Shown: positions 1 to 10,097 of the stretch, in pieces
How the letters are laid out: each line of letters begins with the position of its first letter
Position numbering within the stretch: position 1 is the stretch's first letter
NCBI RefSeq assembly: GCF_001426685.1
Contig: NZ_LMFB01000019.1
Location: 457,958-521,957 of the forward strand
Reading direction: 5' to 3'
Source of the DNA: Rhizobium sp. Root483D2
GTDB taxonomy: Bacteria; Pseudomonadota; Alphaproteobacteria; Rhizobiales; Rhizobiaceae
Length of the DNA stretch: 64,000 nt
Position numbers and translations under genes: made by a program
The notes under the pieces: model-generated
Seen by the model: the letters and a program-made list of their open reading frames with translations, nothing else
The model's database searches: none
What the model was told of the DNA's origin: nothing

Positions 1-273
1 CTTGTACTGGCGCAGCATCTCGTAGCGGTTGGAGGCATTGGCCTTCCAGACTTCGAGAACGCCTTCCTCCTTGAAGATGCGCAGCATGATCGGCGAATCC
101 TTCGCCATGCTCATTGCCTGCATCTTCTGGACGATCTTGCCGGAGAGCTGGTAGTTGACCTTGCTGGAGACCTTCTTGAGGTCGACATCGACGGTGTCCA
201 TCGCCTCATTGGCGGTGCAGCTCGAAAGGAGCGCAGCGATGGCAGCGGTGGCAACAAGATGTGTCAAACGCAT
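1..273 (-). CDS. YafK-type L,D-transpeptidase family lipoprotein (partial, N-terminal 91 residues)
   Basis: This is the start of a gene that runs off the left edge. The translation opens with a lipoprotein signal: positive start MRLTH, a hydrophobic stretch and a lipobox LSSC with the modified cysteine near residue 19. The segment then reads PIMLRIFKEEGVLEVWKA followed by a Tyr/Leu-rich stretch. That matches the opening of the YkuD/YafK-like murein transpeptidase domain, where a short strand pair precedes the catalytic domain. The active-site His/Cys region would lie outside the window. It is inferred to act on peptidoglycan in the periplasm, anchored by lipid. The family call rests on the short N-terminal segment only. 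Confidence 0.72.
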   Translation of the reverse strand, partial: MRLTHLVATAAIAALLSSCTANEAMDTVDVDLKKVSSKVNYQLSGKIVQKMQAMSMAKDSPIMLRIFKEEGVLEVWKANASNRYEMLRQYK

Positions 274-473
274 CGGCAAAGGTCCATCAAGAAAACTGTC
301 GAACGTGGCTTTCCGTGCAGGCGGTCCACAGGGAATCAATATGCCCTTTTACTTCACAAAATATTAACCTTACAAAACCGCCCTGCTCAACCGTTCCAGA
401 CGCCCAGAATATGGCCAAGGTTGGACCGCGCACAGATTTGCCACGCCGATCCTCCCAAAGCCAGCAAATTTGC

Positions 474-1427
474 TTAGAGCTGGCGGCCGATCGCCAGGTA
501 TTTCTGGCGGCGGTCAGAGCGCAATTCGTCGCCGGTGCGGCCCGAAAGCTCCTTCAGCGCATCGGCGATGACGGTGCCGGTCTTCTCGATCACGGCGTTG
601 GGATCGCGATGCGCGCCGCCGACTGGCTCGGTGATGATGCCGTCGATGATGCCGAGCGACTTCAGGTCTTCGGCCGTGATCTTCATGTTGGTTGCCGCTT
701 CCTTGGCACGCGTACTGTCGCGCCAGAGGATGGAGGCGGCCCCTTCCGGCGAGATGACGCTGTAGATCGAGTGCTCCAGCATGTAGACGCGGCTGCCGGT
801 GGCGATCGCGATCGCGCCGCCGGAACCACCTTCGCCGATGACCACGGAGACGATCGGAACCCGCATGTTCAGGCACATTTCGGTCGAGCGGGCGATGGCC
901 TCGGCCTGGCCGCGTTCTTCGGCGCCAATGCCCGGATAGGCGCCGGCCGTATCGATCAGGGTGATCAGCGGCAGGCCGAAACGGTCGGCCATCTCCATGA
1001 CGCGGATCGCCTTGCGGTAGCCTTCCGGCCGGGCGCTGCCGAAATTGTGCTTGATGCGCGACTTGGTGTCGTTGCCCTTTTCCTGGCCGATGACGGCGAC
1101 AGGGGTGCCGCGGAAGCGCGCGAGACCTGCCTGGATCGCCTCGTCATTGGCAAACTTGCGATCGCCGGCCAGCGGCGTGAATTCGGTGAAGAGGTTGGCG
1201 GCATATTCCTGGAAATGCGGGCGCTGCGGATGGCGCGCGACCTGCGTCTTCTGCCAGGGGTTCAGCTTGGAATAGATTTCGGCCATCGCCTCGCGGGCGC
1301 GGACTTCCAGACGCTCGACCTCGTCGGCCGTGTCGATGCTCTCGTCCTCGCTGGCAATCTTCTTCAGCTCGTGAATCTTGCCTTCGAGATCGGAGATTGG
1401 TTTTTCGAAATCGAGATAATTGTGCAT
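474..1427 (-). CDS. accA: acetyl-CoA carboxylase carboxyltransferase subunit alpha
   Basis: AccA with AccD transfers the carboxyl group from carboxybiotin to acetyl-CoA, the first committed step of fatty acid synthesis. The 317-residue length is standard. The N-terminal helical segment ([14 protein letters not shown], residues 5-18) is typical. The carboxyltransferase core shows DTAGAYPG (159-166) and the glycine loop GEGGSGG (198-204), which form the CoA/biotin oxyanion region. The gene lies downstream of xerD on the same strand with about 80 bases between, so the two may be cotranscribed. Nothing unusual is seen. Confidence 0.98.
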   Translation of the reverse strand: MHNYLDFEKPISDLEGKIHELKKIASEDESIDTADEVERLEVRAREAMAEIYSKLNPWQKTQVARHPQRPHFQEYAANLFTEFTPLAGDRKFANDEAIQAGLARFRGTPVAVIGQEKGNDTKSRIKHNFGSARPEGYRKAIRVMEMADRFGLPLITLIDTAGAYPGIGAEERGQAEAIARSTEMCLNMRVPIVSVVIGEGGSGGAIAIATGSRVYMLEHSIYSVISPEGAASILWRDSTRAKEAATNMKITAEDLKSLGIIDGIITEPVGGAHRDPNAVIEKTGTVIADALKELSGRTGDELRSDRRQKYLAIGRQL

Positions 1428-1506
1428 GTGATGCGTTTCCGATCATATTGCGCCAGTGGCTACGGGTATGACGTTTCAGCCGTCCCGGCCAAGTGTTCTG
1501 GCGCTC

Positions 1507-2463
1507 CTAATCCTGTTTTTTCGCGTGTTTGGCAAGAGGGTGATGGTTTTGGACCAGCTGATGCAGCCGTTCTTCCAGCACATGGGTATAGATTTGTGTC
1601 GTTGAAATGTCCGAATGTCCGAGAAGTTCCTGCACGGCGCGAAGGTCGGCGCCATTGGCAAGCAGATGGCTGGCAAAGGCATGGCGCAGCACATGCGGCG
1701 AGATCGCCGCAACGCGGATGCCGGCGCGGGCGGCGAGATCCTTCAAGTCGCGGGCAAAAACCTGCCGCGGCAGGTAACCCGCCTTGCCGGAGGAGGGAAA
1801 GAGCCACGGGCTTTCCGGCGGCGGCGTTTTCTGCGCGGCATTGTCGCTGGCCATCGCCGTGCCATAGGCCTGCATCGCGCGGATCGCCGAATGCGACAGC
1901 GGCACCATGCGCTCCTTGTTGCCCTTGCCGCGAACGACGAGAAAACGGCCGTTCTGGGCAAGCACGGAGGCCGGTAGCGATACGAGCTCGCTGACGCGCA
2001 TACCGGTGGCATAGAGCAGTTCGATCAGCGCATGCATGCGCAGCCGCGCAACCGTATCGCCGCCGCTTTTTGCCGCTTCCGCTTCCGCCTGACCGATCAG
2101 CTTGGACACGTCGTCGATGCTGAGCACCTTGGGCAGCGAACGGCCTTTCTTCGGCGCGTCGAGAACGCCGGTCGGATCGTCCGTGCGCAGGCCTTCGGCA
2201 TAGAGAAACTTGTAGAACTGCCGCAGTGCCGAGAGCCTGCGGGCCTGCGAGGAGGCCTTGAAGCCCTGCTGCGCCAGATGCGAGAGATAGGCGCGCAGGT
2301 CATCGGAAGCTGCATCCGTCGGCTTGACGCCGCGCTGCTTTAAGAAGGAATAGGCGTCTTCGAGATCGCGCTCATAGGAGATCAACGTGTTGTTGGCAGC
2401 ACCCCGTTCGGCGCTCATCATCTCCAGGAAGGATTCCATATGGGCGGCGGAAAGATCGATCAT
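1507..2463 (-). CDS. xerD: site-specific tyrosine recombinase XerD
   Basis: XerD resolves chromosome dimers at dif together with XerC. The 318-residue protein has the N-terminal SAM-like DNA-binding domain (about 1-100) and the catalytic domain with all expected residues: R156 (GMRVSEL), K180 (RGKGNKER), H257 and R260 (HVLRH), H283 (GHSD) and nucleophile Y292 (IYTHV). It is a housekeeping recombinase, not a phage integrase: length and motifs match Xer proteins and the flanks are core genes. Its ATG overlaps the stop of the preceding 49-aa gene in an ATGA arrangement, which suggests translational coupling. Confidence 0.96.
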   Translation of the reverse strand: MIDLSAAHMESFLEMMSAERGAANNTLISYERDLEDAYSFLKQRGVKPTDAASDDLRAYLSHLAQQGFKASSQARRLSALRQFYKFLYAEGLRTDDPTGVLDAPKKGRSLPKVLSIDDVSKLIGQAEAEAAKSGGDTVARLRMHALIELLYATGMRVSELVSLPASVLAQNGRFLVVRGKGNKERMVPLSHSAIRAMQAYGTAMASDNAAQKTPPPESPWLFPSSGKAGYLPRQVFARDLKDLAARAGIRVAAISPHVLRHAFASHLLANGADLRAVQELLGHSDISTTQIYTHVLEERLHQLVQNHHPLAKHAKKQD

Positions 2464-2609
2464 TGCGGCTTGTTGATCCGCTCGGAGGGAATGCGGATGG
2501 TGACGTCGCGCTCGACCGGATTGACGAATGTCACCAGCGCCACCATCGTTCCATAGATCACGCCGCCGATCAGGGCGCAGATGAACAGGAACCGGAACAG
2601 GGTGGGCAT
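2460..2609 (-). CDS. small single-pass membrane protein upstream of xerD (49 aa)
   Basis: A 49-residue ORF beginning [16 protein letters not shown]. It has a strong Shine-Dalgarno AGGAG seven bases before the ATG and one hydrophobic segment (about residues 4-28), followed by a charged tail with [12 protein letters not shown] and a Pro-Gln end. Its TGA overlaps the xerD ATG (ATGA, 2463-2460). The strong ribosome site, the coupling and the sensible amino acid pattern support a real gene. The function is unknown; a tail facing the periplasm is possible. It may simply help translate xerD. Confidence 0.75.
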   Translation of the reverse strand: MPTLFRFLFICALIGGVIYGTMVALVTFVNPVERDVTIRIPSERINKPQ

Positions 2610-2620
2610 TTTCAACTCCT

Positions 2621-2678
2621 AGAGCCTCGTATGATCAATGAGGCAACAGCATGCGCCTCATTGATCATGCGAGGCTCT
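2621..2678. repeat. inverted pair of the 24-bp GCCTCATTGATC palindromic element
   Basis: Two copies of one 24-bp unit face each other: 2621-2644 and, reverse complemented, 2655-2678, separated by 10 bases. They differ at a single position. Each unit also has its own short stem (AGAGCCTC pairing with GAGGCTCT, or its trimmed form). The pair could fold into a 24-bp hairpin between the start of the 49-aa gene and the aroK promoter. Related copies lie at 21497-21529 and 46513-46540. Confidence 0.85.
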
Positions 2679-2768
2679 GACGTCAGGGGTCTATATGACC
2701 ATGCCTGTTTGCAAGTGCAAGAACCGCTGTATCGCGCGGGATTCCCGTGACCTTGTATGCCGTGAAGT

Positions 2769-2797
2769 CTTGACGCTTCCAGCTGTTTTGTCGATAC
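2769..2797 (+). promoter_or_regulatory. candidate sigma-70 promoter of the aroK operon
   Basis: CTTGAC at 2769-2774, a 17-base spacer, then CGATAC at 2792-2797. This fits the rhizobial CTTGAC-N17-CTATAT consensus well at -35 and moderately at -10. It lies about 28 bases before the aroK ATG and just after the palindromic repeat that would insulate it from xerD. Confidence 0.5.
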
Positions 2798-2825
2798 CGG
2801 AGCGGAACGGGGAAATTAAAACTGC

Positions 2826-3404
2826 ATGAGCGACGTGATTGAACCGGTTTCCGAAGCGCTGGTCGAGCGGGCGAAGGCCGCGCTCGGGCGACGAAACCTC
2901 GTCTTCGTCGGTCTGATGGGGGCTGGAAAATCGGCGGTCGGCCGGATTACGGCCTCGGCGCTCGGAATTCCCTTCGTCGATTCCGATCATGAAATCGAGC
3001 GTGTTTCGCGCATGACGATCACGGAACTCTTCGCGGCCTATGGCGAAGACGAGTTCCGCGCATTGGAGACCCGCGTCATCAAGCGGTTGCTCAAGACCGG
3101 CCCGCGCGTCGTTTCCACCGGCGGTGGCGCCTATATCAACGAGCGCACCCGCAAGCATATCAAGCGCCAGGGTCTCTCTGTCTGGCTGAATGCCGAGCTT
3201 GAGGTGCTGTGGGAGCGGGTCAACAAGCGTGACAGCCGTCCGCTCCTCAAAACCGAAAACCCCAAGCAGACGCTGGAAAACCTCATGCACGCCCGCTATC
3301 CAATCTATGCTGAGGCGGACCTGACGGTGCTGTCGCGCGATGTCAAGAAAGAGGTGATGGTGGAAGAGGTTCTTGCCGCTCTCGCCAGTCTCCCGAAGAA
3401 GTGA
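2826..3404 (+). CDS. aroK: shikimate kinase
   Basis: AroK phosphorylates shikimate at the 3-hydroxyl with ATP, the fifth step of the chorismate pathway. The 192-residue protein shows the P-loop GLMGAGKS (29-36), the Mg/shikimate-binding DSD (52-54), the GGG loop (99-101) that binds shikimate, and the lid arginine in RDSRPLL (about 138). It has about 20 extra residues at the N-terminus compared with enteric AroK, usual in rhizobia. It is followed four bases later by aroB, so the two form an operon for consecutive chorismate-pathway chemistry. Confidence 0.97.
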   Translation: MSDVIEPVSEALVERAKAALGRRNLVFVGLMGAGKSAVGRITASALGIPFVDSDHEIERVSRMTITELFAAYGEDEFRALETRVIKRLLKTGPRVVSTGGGAYINERTRKHIKRQGLSVWLNAELEVLWERVNKRDSRPLLKTENPKQTLENLMHARYPIYAEADLTVLSRDVKKEVMVEEVLAALASLPKK

Positions 3405-3408
3405 AGCC

Positions 3409-4542
3409 ATGACCACGACCCGTTTATCTGCCGCCCGCAAAACCGTCCGCGTCAATCTCGGCGACCGGTCCTATGATATCCTCATCGGTCCCGGCCTCAT
3501 TGCAACGGCCGCAGACGAGATCGCCGGGCGCCTGAAGGGCCGGCGCATGGCCGTGATCACCGACGAGCATGTCGCACCGCTCTATCTCGAGCCGTTGATG
3601 GAAAGCCTGAAAGTAAAGGGCATCACCGCCGTGTCGCTGGTTTTGCCGGCCGGCGAAAAGACCAAGAGCTTCGAACATCTGATCCCGGTCTGCGAGGCGA
3701 TCCTTGGGGCCCGCATCGAGCGCAACGATGCCGTTATCGCCCTTGGCGGCGGCGTCATCGGCGATCTCACCGGCTTTGCCGCCGGTATCGCCCGGCGCGG
3801 ATCGCGCTTCATCCAGATCCCGACGTCGCTTCTGGCCCAGGTGGATTCGTCCGTCGGCGGCAAGACCGGCATCAACTCGCCGCACGGCAAGAACCTGATC
3901 GGCGTGTTCCATCAGCCGGATCTGGTTCTGGCCGATACGGATGTGCTGGATACGCTCAGCCCGCGCGAATTCAAGGCAGGCTATGCCGAGGTCGCCAAAT
4001 ATGGCCTGATCGACAAGCCGGACTTCTTTGCCTGGCTGGAAAACAACTGGCAGGCCGTCTTTGCCGGCGGCGACGTCCGTATCGAGGCGATCGCCATCAG
4101 CTGCCAGGCCAAGGCCGATGTGGTTGCTGCCGACGAACGCGAAAACGGCCAGCGGGCGCTGCTCAATCTCGGGCACACATTCGGCCATGCGCTGGAGGCG
4201 GCGACGCAGTATGATGGCGCGCGTCTCGTGCACGGCGAGGGGGTGGCGATCGGCATGGTGCTGGCCCATCAGTTCTCGGCGCGCATGAACCTTGCAAGCC
4301 CCGATGACGCCAGGCGCGTCGAAGCGCATCTGCGGGCGGTGGGCCTGCCGACCCGCATGGATGAAATTCCCGGCACTTTGCCGCCCGTGGAGACGCTGAT
4401 GAACGCGATTGCCCAGGACAAGAAGGTCAGTGGCGGCAAGCTCACCTTCATCCTGACGCGCGGCATCGGCCAGTCCTTTGTCGCCGATGACGTTCCGGGA
4501 TCGGAAGTGACCGCGTTTCTCAAGGAAAAGCATCCGGGATGA
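3409..4542 (+). CDS. aroB: 3-dehydroquinate synthase
   Basis: AroB makes 3-dehydroquinate from DAHP using NAD and a metal. The start at 3409 ([11 protein letters not shown]) follows the aroK stop by four bases, so an upstream in-frame start inside aroK is not needed. The 377 residues carry the NAD-binding [13 protein letters not shown] segment, the substrate region [13 protein letters not shown], and metal-ligand motifs including the GHTFGHALE helix. The TGA overlaps the next gene's ATG (ATGA), which couples it to the CNNM/CBS gene. Confidence 0.97.
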   Translation: MTTTRLSAARKTVRVNLGDRSYDILIGPGLIATAADEIAGRLKGRRMAVITDEHVAPLYLEPLMESLKVKGITAVSLVLPAGEKTKSFEHLIPVCEAILGARIERNDAVIALGGGVIGDLTGFAAGIARRGSRFIQIPTSLLAQVDSSVGGKTGINSPHGKNLIGVFHQPDLVLADTDVLDTLSPREFKAGYAEVAKYGLIDKPDFFAWLENNWQAVFAGGDVRIEAIAISCQAKADVVAADERENGQRALLNLGHTFGHALEAATQYDGARLVHGEGVAIGMVLAHQFSARMNLASPDDARRVEAHLRAVGLPTRMDEIPGTLPPVETLMNAIAQDKKVSGGKLTFILTRGIGQSFVADDVPGSEVTAFLKEKHPG

Positions 4543-5873
4543 GCAACGAAGCCTTCACGCTCTTCCTGACCGACTACGGTCCGGGCATTCTGATCATTCT
4601 CGTGATGATCGTGCTGTCGGCTTTTTTCTCCGGCTCGGAAACGGCGCTGACTGCGGCATCGCGCTCAAGGATGCACACGCTGGAGGCCAATGGCGATGAG
4701 CGGGCCGGCATGGTCAACCGCCTGATCGAACGCCGCGACCGGCTGATCGGCGCGCTTCTGATCGGCAACAACCTTGCCAATATCCTGTCGTCATCGATCG
4801 CCACCAGTCTGTTCCTGCATTTCTTCGGCGCGTCCGGCGTGGCCTATGCGACGCTCGCCATGACGATCATTCTGGTCATCTTTGCCGAGGTGCTGCCGAA
4901 AAGCTGGGCGATCGCATCGCCGGACCGGTTTGCGCTTGGCGTGGCACGCACGGTCAATGTCATCGTTCTGGTGGTCGGCCCGGTTTCGAGCCTGGTCAAC
5001 TGGATCGTGCGCCGCATTCTCGGCCTGTTCGGCATCAATCTGTCTTCGGAAATGCCGATGCTGACGGCGCATGAGGAATTGCGCGGTGCGGTCGATTTCC
5101 TGCACCGGGAAGGCTCGGTCATCAAGGCCGACCGCGACCGGCTCGGCGGCGTTCTCGATCTGGGCGAGCTGGAAATTTCCGACATCATGATCCACCGCAC
5201 CTCGATGCGCGGCATCAATGCCGATGATGCGCCGGAAGTGGCGGTTCGCGCGGTGCTCGAAAGTCCCTATACCCGCATGCCGGTCTGGCGCGGATCGACC
5301 GACAACATCATCGGGGTCGTGCATGCCAAGGACCTGTTGCGGGCGCTGGCGGAACCGGATGTCGAGCCGGAAAATCTGGATATCGTCCGCATCGCGCAAA
5401 AGCCGTGGTTCGTGCCGGAAACCACCAATCTGAAGGAACAGCTCAACGCCTTCCTGCGCCGCAAGGTGCATTTCGCCATCGTCGTCGATGAATATGGCGA
5501 GGTGCAGGGGCTGGTGACGCTGGAGGATATTCTGGAGGAAATCGTCGGCGATATTTCCGACGAACACGATATCGAAATCCAGGGCGTGCGCCAGGAAGCC
5601 GACGGCTCGATCGTCGTGGATGGCAGCGTGCCGATCCGCGATCTCAACCGCGCACTCGACTGGACCCTGCCGGACGAGGAGGCGACCACGGTTGCCGGGC
5701 TTGTCATCCACGAATCCCGGACGATCCCGGAGGAGCGGCAGGCGTTTACCTTCTACGGCAAGCGCTTCATCGTCATGAAGCGGGTGAAGAACCGGATCAC
5801 GCGGCTCAGAATCCGGCCAGCCGATGACCCGACCCTGCCTCCGCTGCCGGTCAAGACCGAAAGCGTCGAGTAA
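4539..5873 (+). CDS. CNNM/CorB-type transporter with paired CBS and CorC_HlyC domains
   Basis: A 444-residue membrane protein, often annotated hemolysin-family. The N-terminal DUF21/CNNM domain (about 1-190) has four hydrophobic segments and the conserved [15 protein letters not shown] loop. Two CBS domains follow (about 205-335, containing SPYTRMPVW and [24 protein letters not shown]) and a C-terminal CorC_HlyC transporter-associated domain (about 350-435). The family exports magnesium or related divalent metals, with CBS domains sensing Mg-ATP. It overlaps aroB by four bases, and this aroKB linkage recurs in alphaproteobacteria. The transported ion is inferred. Confidence 0.9.
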   Translation: MSNEAFTLFLTDYGPGILIILVMIVLSAFFSGSETALTAASRSRMHTLEANGDERAGMVNRLIERRDRLIGALLIGNNLANILSSSIATSLFLHFFGASGVAYATLAMTIILVIFAEVLPKSWAIASPDRFALGVARTVNVIVLVVGPVSSLVNWIVRRILGLFGINLSSEMPMLTAHEELRGAVDFLHREGSVIKADRDRLGGVLDLGELEISDIMIHRTSMRGINADDAPEVAVRAVLESPYTRMPVWRGSTDNIIGVVHAKDLLRALAEPDVEPENLDIVRIAQKPWFVPETTNLKEQLNAFLRRKVHFAIVVDEYGEVQGLVTLEDILEEIVGDISDEHDIEIQGVRQEADGSIVVDGSVPIRDLNRALDWTLPDEEATTVAGLVIHESRTIPEERQAFTFYGKRFIVMKRVKNRITRLRIRPADDPTLPPLPVKTESVE

Positions 5874-5920
5874 TTCAGGCAGGTTTTGAAACGGTCAGCC
5901 CTTGTGGCTGCCGATGCCGC

Positions 5921-6202
5921 TCACCAGCGGGTGGCTTCGCCTGGAACAGCCGGTTCCAGCGCCAGCGCATGCAATCCGGCGTCGATCTCGGGCTGCAAAA
6001 CCTCGTTGATGGCGCGGTGGCGGGCGATGCGGCTCATGCCGATGAACGCGCTGGAGACGATGCGCACCCGCATATGGGTTTCGCCGGTGCCGTCGATGTC
6101 CGGATGATGACCGGCATGCAGGTGGCTTTCGTTGACAACGATCAGCCGTTCGGGCGAAAAAGCCGTGTTGAGTTTTGTTTCGATGCGGCTTTGAAGCGAC
6201 AT
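5921..6202 (-). CDS. BolA family transcriptional/iron-sulfur regulator
   Basis: A 93-residue BolA-like protein. It has the family's KH-like fold signature: the N-terminal helix SRIETKLNTAFSPERLIVVNES, then the histidine-rich strand HLHAGHHP and the TGETHMRVRIVSSAF strand, ending in HRAINEVL, the glutaredoxin-partner helix. BolA proteins pair with monothiol glutaredoxins in Fe-S or iron signalling. It is transcribed divergently from the J-domain gene and convergently to the CNNM/CBS gene. Confidence 0.92.
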   Translation of the reverse strand: MSLQSRIETKLNTAFSPERLIVVNESHLHAGHHPDIDGTGETHMRVRIVSSAFIGMSRIARHRAINEVLQPEIDAGLHALALEPAVPGEATRW

Positions 6203-6363
6203 GTTTTAGCCCCGATTCTCTGGCTTTTCGGCTGGCATCGATCGTAAACGAGCGGCCCGTCCGGGATTGCGCTGTGCGCGGTGCAAAATGGCTTCACAAA
6301 GCCTGCAACATTCCCGTTTGTCAATTCTTGTTGTGGCGTCCGCCACGCCCCATAATTAGCGCC

Positions 6364-6990
6364 ATGAAACTTGATTCAAAATACTTTGATGGGATCCGGA
6401 CGCGCCGCAGGGCGACCCAGAAGCCCGAGCCGATGGCTCCGAAGTGCCAGTGGGACGGGTGCGAGGAGAACGCCGTCCATCGCGCGCCGGTGGGCCGCAA
6501 TGCAGAGAACGAGTTTTTCATGTTCTGCTTCGAACACGTCAAGGAATACAACAAGGGCTACAATTATTTTTCCGGCCTGTCCGACAGCGAGATCGCGCGC
6601 TACCAGAAGGAAGCCATCACCGGCCACCGCCCGACCTGGACGGTGGGCGTCAACAAGAACGCCAAGAATGCGCCGCAGCAGTCGCAGCAACGGTCGGGGT
6701 CGGCCGGTGCGCAGGCCCGCATGCGCGATCCCTTCGGCTTTGTCGATCAGGCGCGGGCCCGCGCCAACCGGCAGGAGCCGCGGCTGCGCAAGCTGAAGAC
6801 ATTGGAGGCCAAGGCCTTCGAAACGCTGGGTCTGCATGCCAATGCAACTGCGGCAGATGTGAAGTCGGCGTATAAAGAGCTTGTAAAAAAGCATCACCCC
6901 GATGCAAATGGCGGAGACAGGGGATCGGAAGAGCGTTTTCGCGCCGTGATCCAGGCATATCAATTGTTAAAACAGGCTGGCTTCTGCTAG
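6364..6990 (+). CDS. J-domain (DnaJ-like) molecular chaperone upstream of cobST
   Basis: A 208-residue protein whose J-domain sits at the C-terminus (about 148-206): AFETLGLHANATAADVKSAY, then KKHHPDAN with the invariant HPD. The N-terminal part has a rhizobial-specific segment with cysteines (CQWDGCEE and MFCFEH, about 30-65) that could bind metal. The start at 6364 gives the usual MKLDSKYFD opening; longer in-frame starts would run into the bolA promoter. It precedes cobS by 90 bases, so it may assist cobaltochelatase assembly, but that is inference. Confidence 0.9.
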   Translation: MKLDSKYFDGIRTRRRATQKPEPMAPKCQWDGCEENAVHRAPVGRNAENEFFMFCFEHVKEYNKGYNYFSGLSDSEIARYQKEAITGHRPTWTVGVNKNAKNAPQQSQQRSGSAGAQARMRDPFGFVDQARARANRQEPRLRKLKTLEAKAFETLGLHANATAADVKSAYKELVKKHHPDANGGDRGSEERFRAVIQAYQLLKQAGFC

Positions 6991-7080
6991 GAACCCGTTT
7001 TATTACGGTCACACATTTATAAAGGCATAGACGGGAGCGCCCCCGCAAATTGATCGTAGGGGCTTTACCGTGCTGGAGAC

Positions 7081-8079
7081 ATGATGAGCAAGGTAGACCT
7101 CGATATTTCCAATCTCCCCGATACGACGGTTTCCGTCCGTGACGTTTTCCGTATCGATACCGATCTGCGCGTGCCGGCCTATTCGAAGGGCGATGCCTAT
7201 GTGCCGGATCTCGATCCCGACTATTTGTTCGACCGCGAGACGACGCTCGCCATCCTGGCCGGCTTTGCCCATAACCGCCGCGTGATGGTGTCCGGTTATC
7301 ACGGCACCGGCAAATCGACCCATATCGAGCAGGTCGCGGCCCGTCTCAACTGGCCCTGCGTGCGCGTCAACCTAGACAGCCATGTCAGCCGTATCGATCT
7401 CGTCGGCAAGGACGCGATCGTCGTCAAGGACGGCATGCAGGTCACCGAATTCAAGGACGGCATCCTGCCCTGGGCCTACCAGCACAATGTCGCGCTCGTC
7501 TTCGACGAATATGATGCCGGCCGCCCGGACGTGATGTTCGTCATTCAGCGCGTGCTCGAATCATCGGGCCGCCTGACGCTGCTCGACCAGAGCCGCGTCA
7601 TCAGGCCGCACCCGGCTTTCCGCCTGTTTTCGACGGCCAACACCGTGGGCCTCGGCGATACGACCGGCCTCTATCACGGCACGCAGCAGATCAACCAGGC
7701 GCAGATGGACCGCTGGTCGATCGTCACCACGCTGAACTATCTGCCGCATGACAACGAGGTCGATATCGTTGCCGCCAAGGTCAAGGGCTTCACCAAGGAT
7801 CGCGGCCGTGACACGGTTTCCAAGATGGTCCGCGTTGCCGATCTCACCCGTGCAGCCTTCATCAACGGCGACCTGTCGACCGTGATGAGCCCGCGTACCG
7901 TCATCACCTGGGCTGAAAACGCGCATATCTTCGGCGATATCGCCTTTGCGTTCCGCGTCACCTTCCTCAACAAGTGCGACGAGCTTGAGCGGGCGCTGGT
8001 GGCCGAACACTATCAGCGCGCCTTCGGTGTCGAGCTGAAGGAAAGCGCTGCCAATATCGTGCTCGAAGCCACGGCCTGA
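7081..8079 (+). CDS. cobS: cobaltochelatase ATPase subunit CobS
   Basis: CobS is the AAA+ ATPase of the aerobic cobaltochelatase (CobN-CobS-CobT) that inserts cobalt into hydrogenobyrinate a,c-diamide for vitamin B12. The 332-residue protein has Walker A GYHGTGKS (72-79), Walker B VFDEYDAG (D142, E143) and the sensor region [19 protein letters not shown]. The start is either of two adjacent ATGs (7081 or 7084). cobT begins three bases after its stop, so the ATPase and its VWA partner are made together. No cobalamin riboswitch is apparent upstream. Confidence 0.97.
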   Translation: MMSKVDLDISNLPDTTVSVRDVFRIDTDLRVPAYSKGDAYVPDLDPDYLFDRETTLAILAGFAHNRRVMVSGYHGTGKSTHIEQVAARLNWPCVRVNLDSHVSRIDLVGKDAIVVKDGMQVTEFKDGILPWAYQHNVALVFDEYDAGRPDVMFVIQRVLESSGRLTLLDQSRVIRPHPAFRLFSTANTVGLGDTTGLYHGTQQINQAQMDRWSIVTTLNYLPHDNEVDIVAAKVKGFTKDRGRDTVSKMVRVADLTRAAFINGDLSTVMSPRTVITWAENAHIFGDIAFAFRVTFLNKCDELERALVAEHYQRAFGVELKESAANIVLEATA

Positions 8080-8082
8080 TCG

Positions 8083-9987
8083 ATGGCAGGCCGGGGCGAC
8101 AATTCGAAAGCAAGGCCGGCCGGCGTCGTGGATGTGGAACCGTTCCGCCGCGCACTGACCGGTTGTATCCGCTCGATTGCCGGCGATTCGGAGGTCGAGG
8201 TCGTGTTTGCCAACGAGCGTCCGGGCCTTTCGGGCGAACGCGTGCGGCTGCCGGAAATCTCCAAGCGGCCGACGCGCCAGGAACTTGCGGTGACCCGCGG
8301 GCTCGGCGATTCCATGGCGCTGCGCAAGGCCTGCCATGATGCCCGCATCCACGCCACCATGGCGCCGCAGGGTGCCGACGCACGCGGCATTTTCGATGCC
8401 GTCGAGCAGGCGCGCGTCGAGGCGATCGGGTCGCTGCGCATGACCGGCGTTGCCAGCAATCTGACATCGATGCTGGACGAGAAATACGCCCGGGCCAATT
8501 TCGGCAATATCGACCGCCAGGCGGATGCGCCGATCGAAGAGGCGGTTGCCCTGATCGTGCGCGAAAAGCTGACCGGCCAGAAGCCGCCTGCCTCCGCCGG
8601 CAAGGTGCTTGATCTCTGGCGCGATTTCATCGAGGAAAAAGCCGCCGGCGACATGAAGGAATTGTCTGCGGCTGTGAACGATCAGCAGGCCTTTGCCCGC
8701 GTCGTGCGCAATATGCTGACCTCGATGGAGATGGCCGAGAAATACGGCGACGACGATGTCGAGCCGGACGATCAGGAAAGCCAGACCGACGAGGACCAGC
8801 CGCGCAGCCAGGAGCAGGATGAAAACAGCTCCGACGACGATGCCGGCTCCGACGCCGCTCCAGCCGACGAAAACGAATCTGCCGACGAGCAGATGGACGA
8901 CGGCGAGATGGACGGTGCCGAAATCTCCGAAGAGGAGATGTCGGACGATGGCGAGGACGACAGCGAAACGCCCGGCGAGGTCAAGCGGCCGAGCCATCCG
9001 TTCGACGATTTCAACGATAAGGTCGATTACGGCGTCTTTGCCGAGGAATTCGACGAGACGACCACGGCCGAAGAGCTTTGCGACGAAGCCGAACTCGACC
9101 GCCTGCGCGCCTTCCTCGACAAGCAGCTGGCGCATTTGCAGGGCGCGGTCGGCCGTCTGGCCAACCGGTTGCAGCGCCGCCTGATGGCGCAGCAGAACCG
9201 GTCCTGGGAATTCGACCTGGAAGAGGGCTATCTCGATTCGGCGCGGCTGACGCGCATGATCATCGACCCGATGCAGCCGCTCTCCTTCAAGCGCGAGAAG
9301 GATACCAATTTCCGCGATACGGTCGTCACGCTGCTGATCGACAATTCCGGCTCGATGCGCGGACGGCCGATCACGGTTGCGGCGACCTGCGCGGATATCC
9401 TGGCCCGCACGCTGGAGCGCTGCGGCGTCAAGGTCGAAATCCTCGGCTTCACGACCAAGGCCTGGAAGGGCGGACAGTCGCGTGAAAAATGGCTGGCCAG
9501 CGGCAAGCCGCAGATGCCGGGACGTCTCAACGATCTGCGCCACATCATCTACAAGTCCGCCGACGCCCCTTGGCGCCGCGCGCGCCGCAATCTCGGCCTG
9601 ATGATGCGCGAGGGTTTGCTGAAGGAAAATATCGACGGCGAAGCGCTGATCTGGGCACATAACCGCCTGCTTGGCCGTTCCGAGCAGCGCCGCATCCTGA
9701 TGATGATCTCGGATGGTGCGCCGGTTGATGATTCCACCCTGTCGGTCAATCCGGGCAACTATCTCGAACGGCACCTGCGCGCTGTCATCGATCAGATCGA
9801 GACGCGCTCACCAGTCGAATTGCTGGCGATCGGTATCGGCCACGACGTGACGCGCTATTATCGCAAGGCCGTGACCATCGTCGATGCCGACGAGTTGGCA
9901 GGTGCGATGACCGAGCAGCTGGCGTCGCTGTTCGACGACGAGAGCTCCCGGCGCCGGGCTGCTGCGCCACGGCGGCGTGCGAGCTGA
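8083..9987 (+). CDS. cobT: cobaltochelatase VWA subunit CobT
   Basis: CobT partners CobS in a two-ring chaperone complex that drives cobalt insertion by CobN. The 634 residues comprise an N-terminal domain (1-220), a highly acidic Asp/Glu/Ser linker (about 223-305), and a C-terminal von Willebrand A domain with the MIDAS motif DNSGS (420-424) and later Thr/Asp metal ligands. It resembles the D subunit of magnesium chelatase. Spacing to cobS is three bases. Length and architecture match rhizobial CobT. Confidence 0.97.
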   Translation: MAGRGDNSKARPAGVVDVEPFRRALTGCIRSIAGDSEVEVVFANERPGLSGERVRLPEISKRPTRQELAVTRGLGDSMALRKACHDARIHATMAPQGADARGIFDAVEQARVEAIGSLRMTGVASNLTSMLDEKYARANFGNIDRQADAPIEEAVALIVREKLTGQKPPASAGKVLDLWRDFIEEKAAGDMKELSAAVNDQQAFARVVRNMLTSMEMAEKYGDDDVEPDDQESQTDEDQPRSQEQDENSSDDDAGSDAAPADENESADEQMDDGEMDGAEISEEEMSDDGEDDSETPGEVKRPSHPFDDFNDKVDYGVFAEEFDETTTAEELCDEAELDRLRAFLDKQLAHLQGAVGRLANRLQRRLMAQQNRSWEFDLEEGYLDSARLTRMIIDPMQPLSFKREKDTNFRDTVVTLLIDNSGSMRGRPITVAATCADILARTLERCGVKVEILGFTTKAWKGGQSREKWLASGKPQMPGRLNDLRHIIYKSADAPWRRARRNLGLMMREGLLKENIDGEALIWAHNRLLGRSEQRRILMMISDGAPVDDSTLSVNPGNYLERHLRAVIDQIETRSPVELLAIGIGHDVTRYYRKAVTIVDADELAGAMTEQLASLFDDESSRRRAAAPRRRAS

Positions 9988-10097
9988 TTGTCTTGCCGGC
10001 CGGGGCACGACTATGGCTCCGGTCTTTTCTGCATATTGCATGGTGAATTTTCCGGAGCCGTTTTGTGCTTCCTGCCGGCCTGCCAGAAGGACGTCTT

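Noticed and set aside
261..1994. 577-residue plus-strand ORF antisense to accA and xerD
   Set aside because: It lies opposite two intact core genes, has Arg/Ala/Gly-rich composition with no domain, and no ribosome site; it is a GC-driven shadow.
1507..2463. mobile-element integrase
   Set aside because: The tyrosine recombinase is housekeeping XerD by length, motifs and neighbours, and there is no adjacent attachment site.
6991..7080. cobalamin riboswitch before cobS
   Set aside because: The gap is only 90 bases and shows no B12-box; none was seen upstream of the PduO-type gene either.
7561..9774. 737-residue minus-strand ORF opposite cobS-cobT
   Set aside because: Both strands overlap with intact, well-recognised cob genes; the frame is a compositional shadow.
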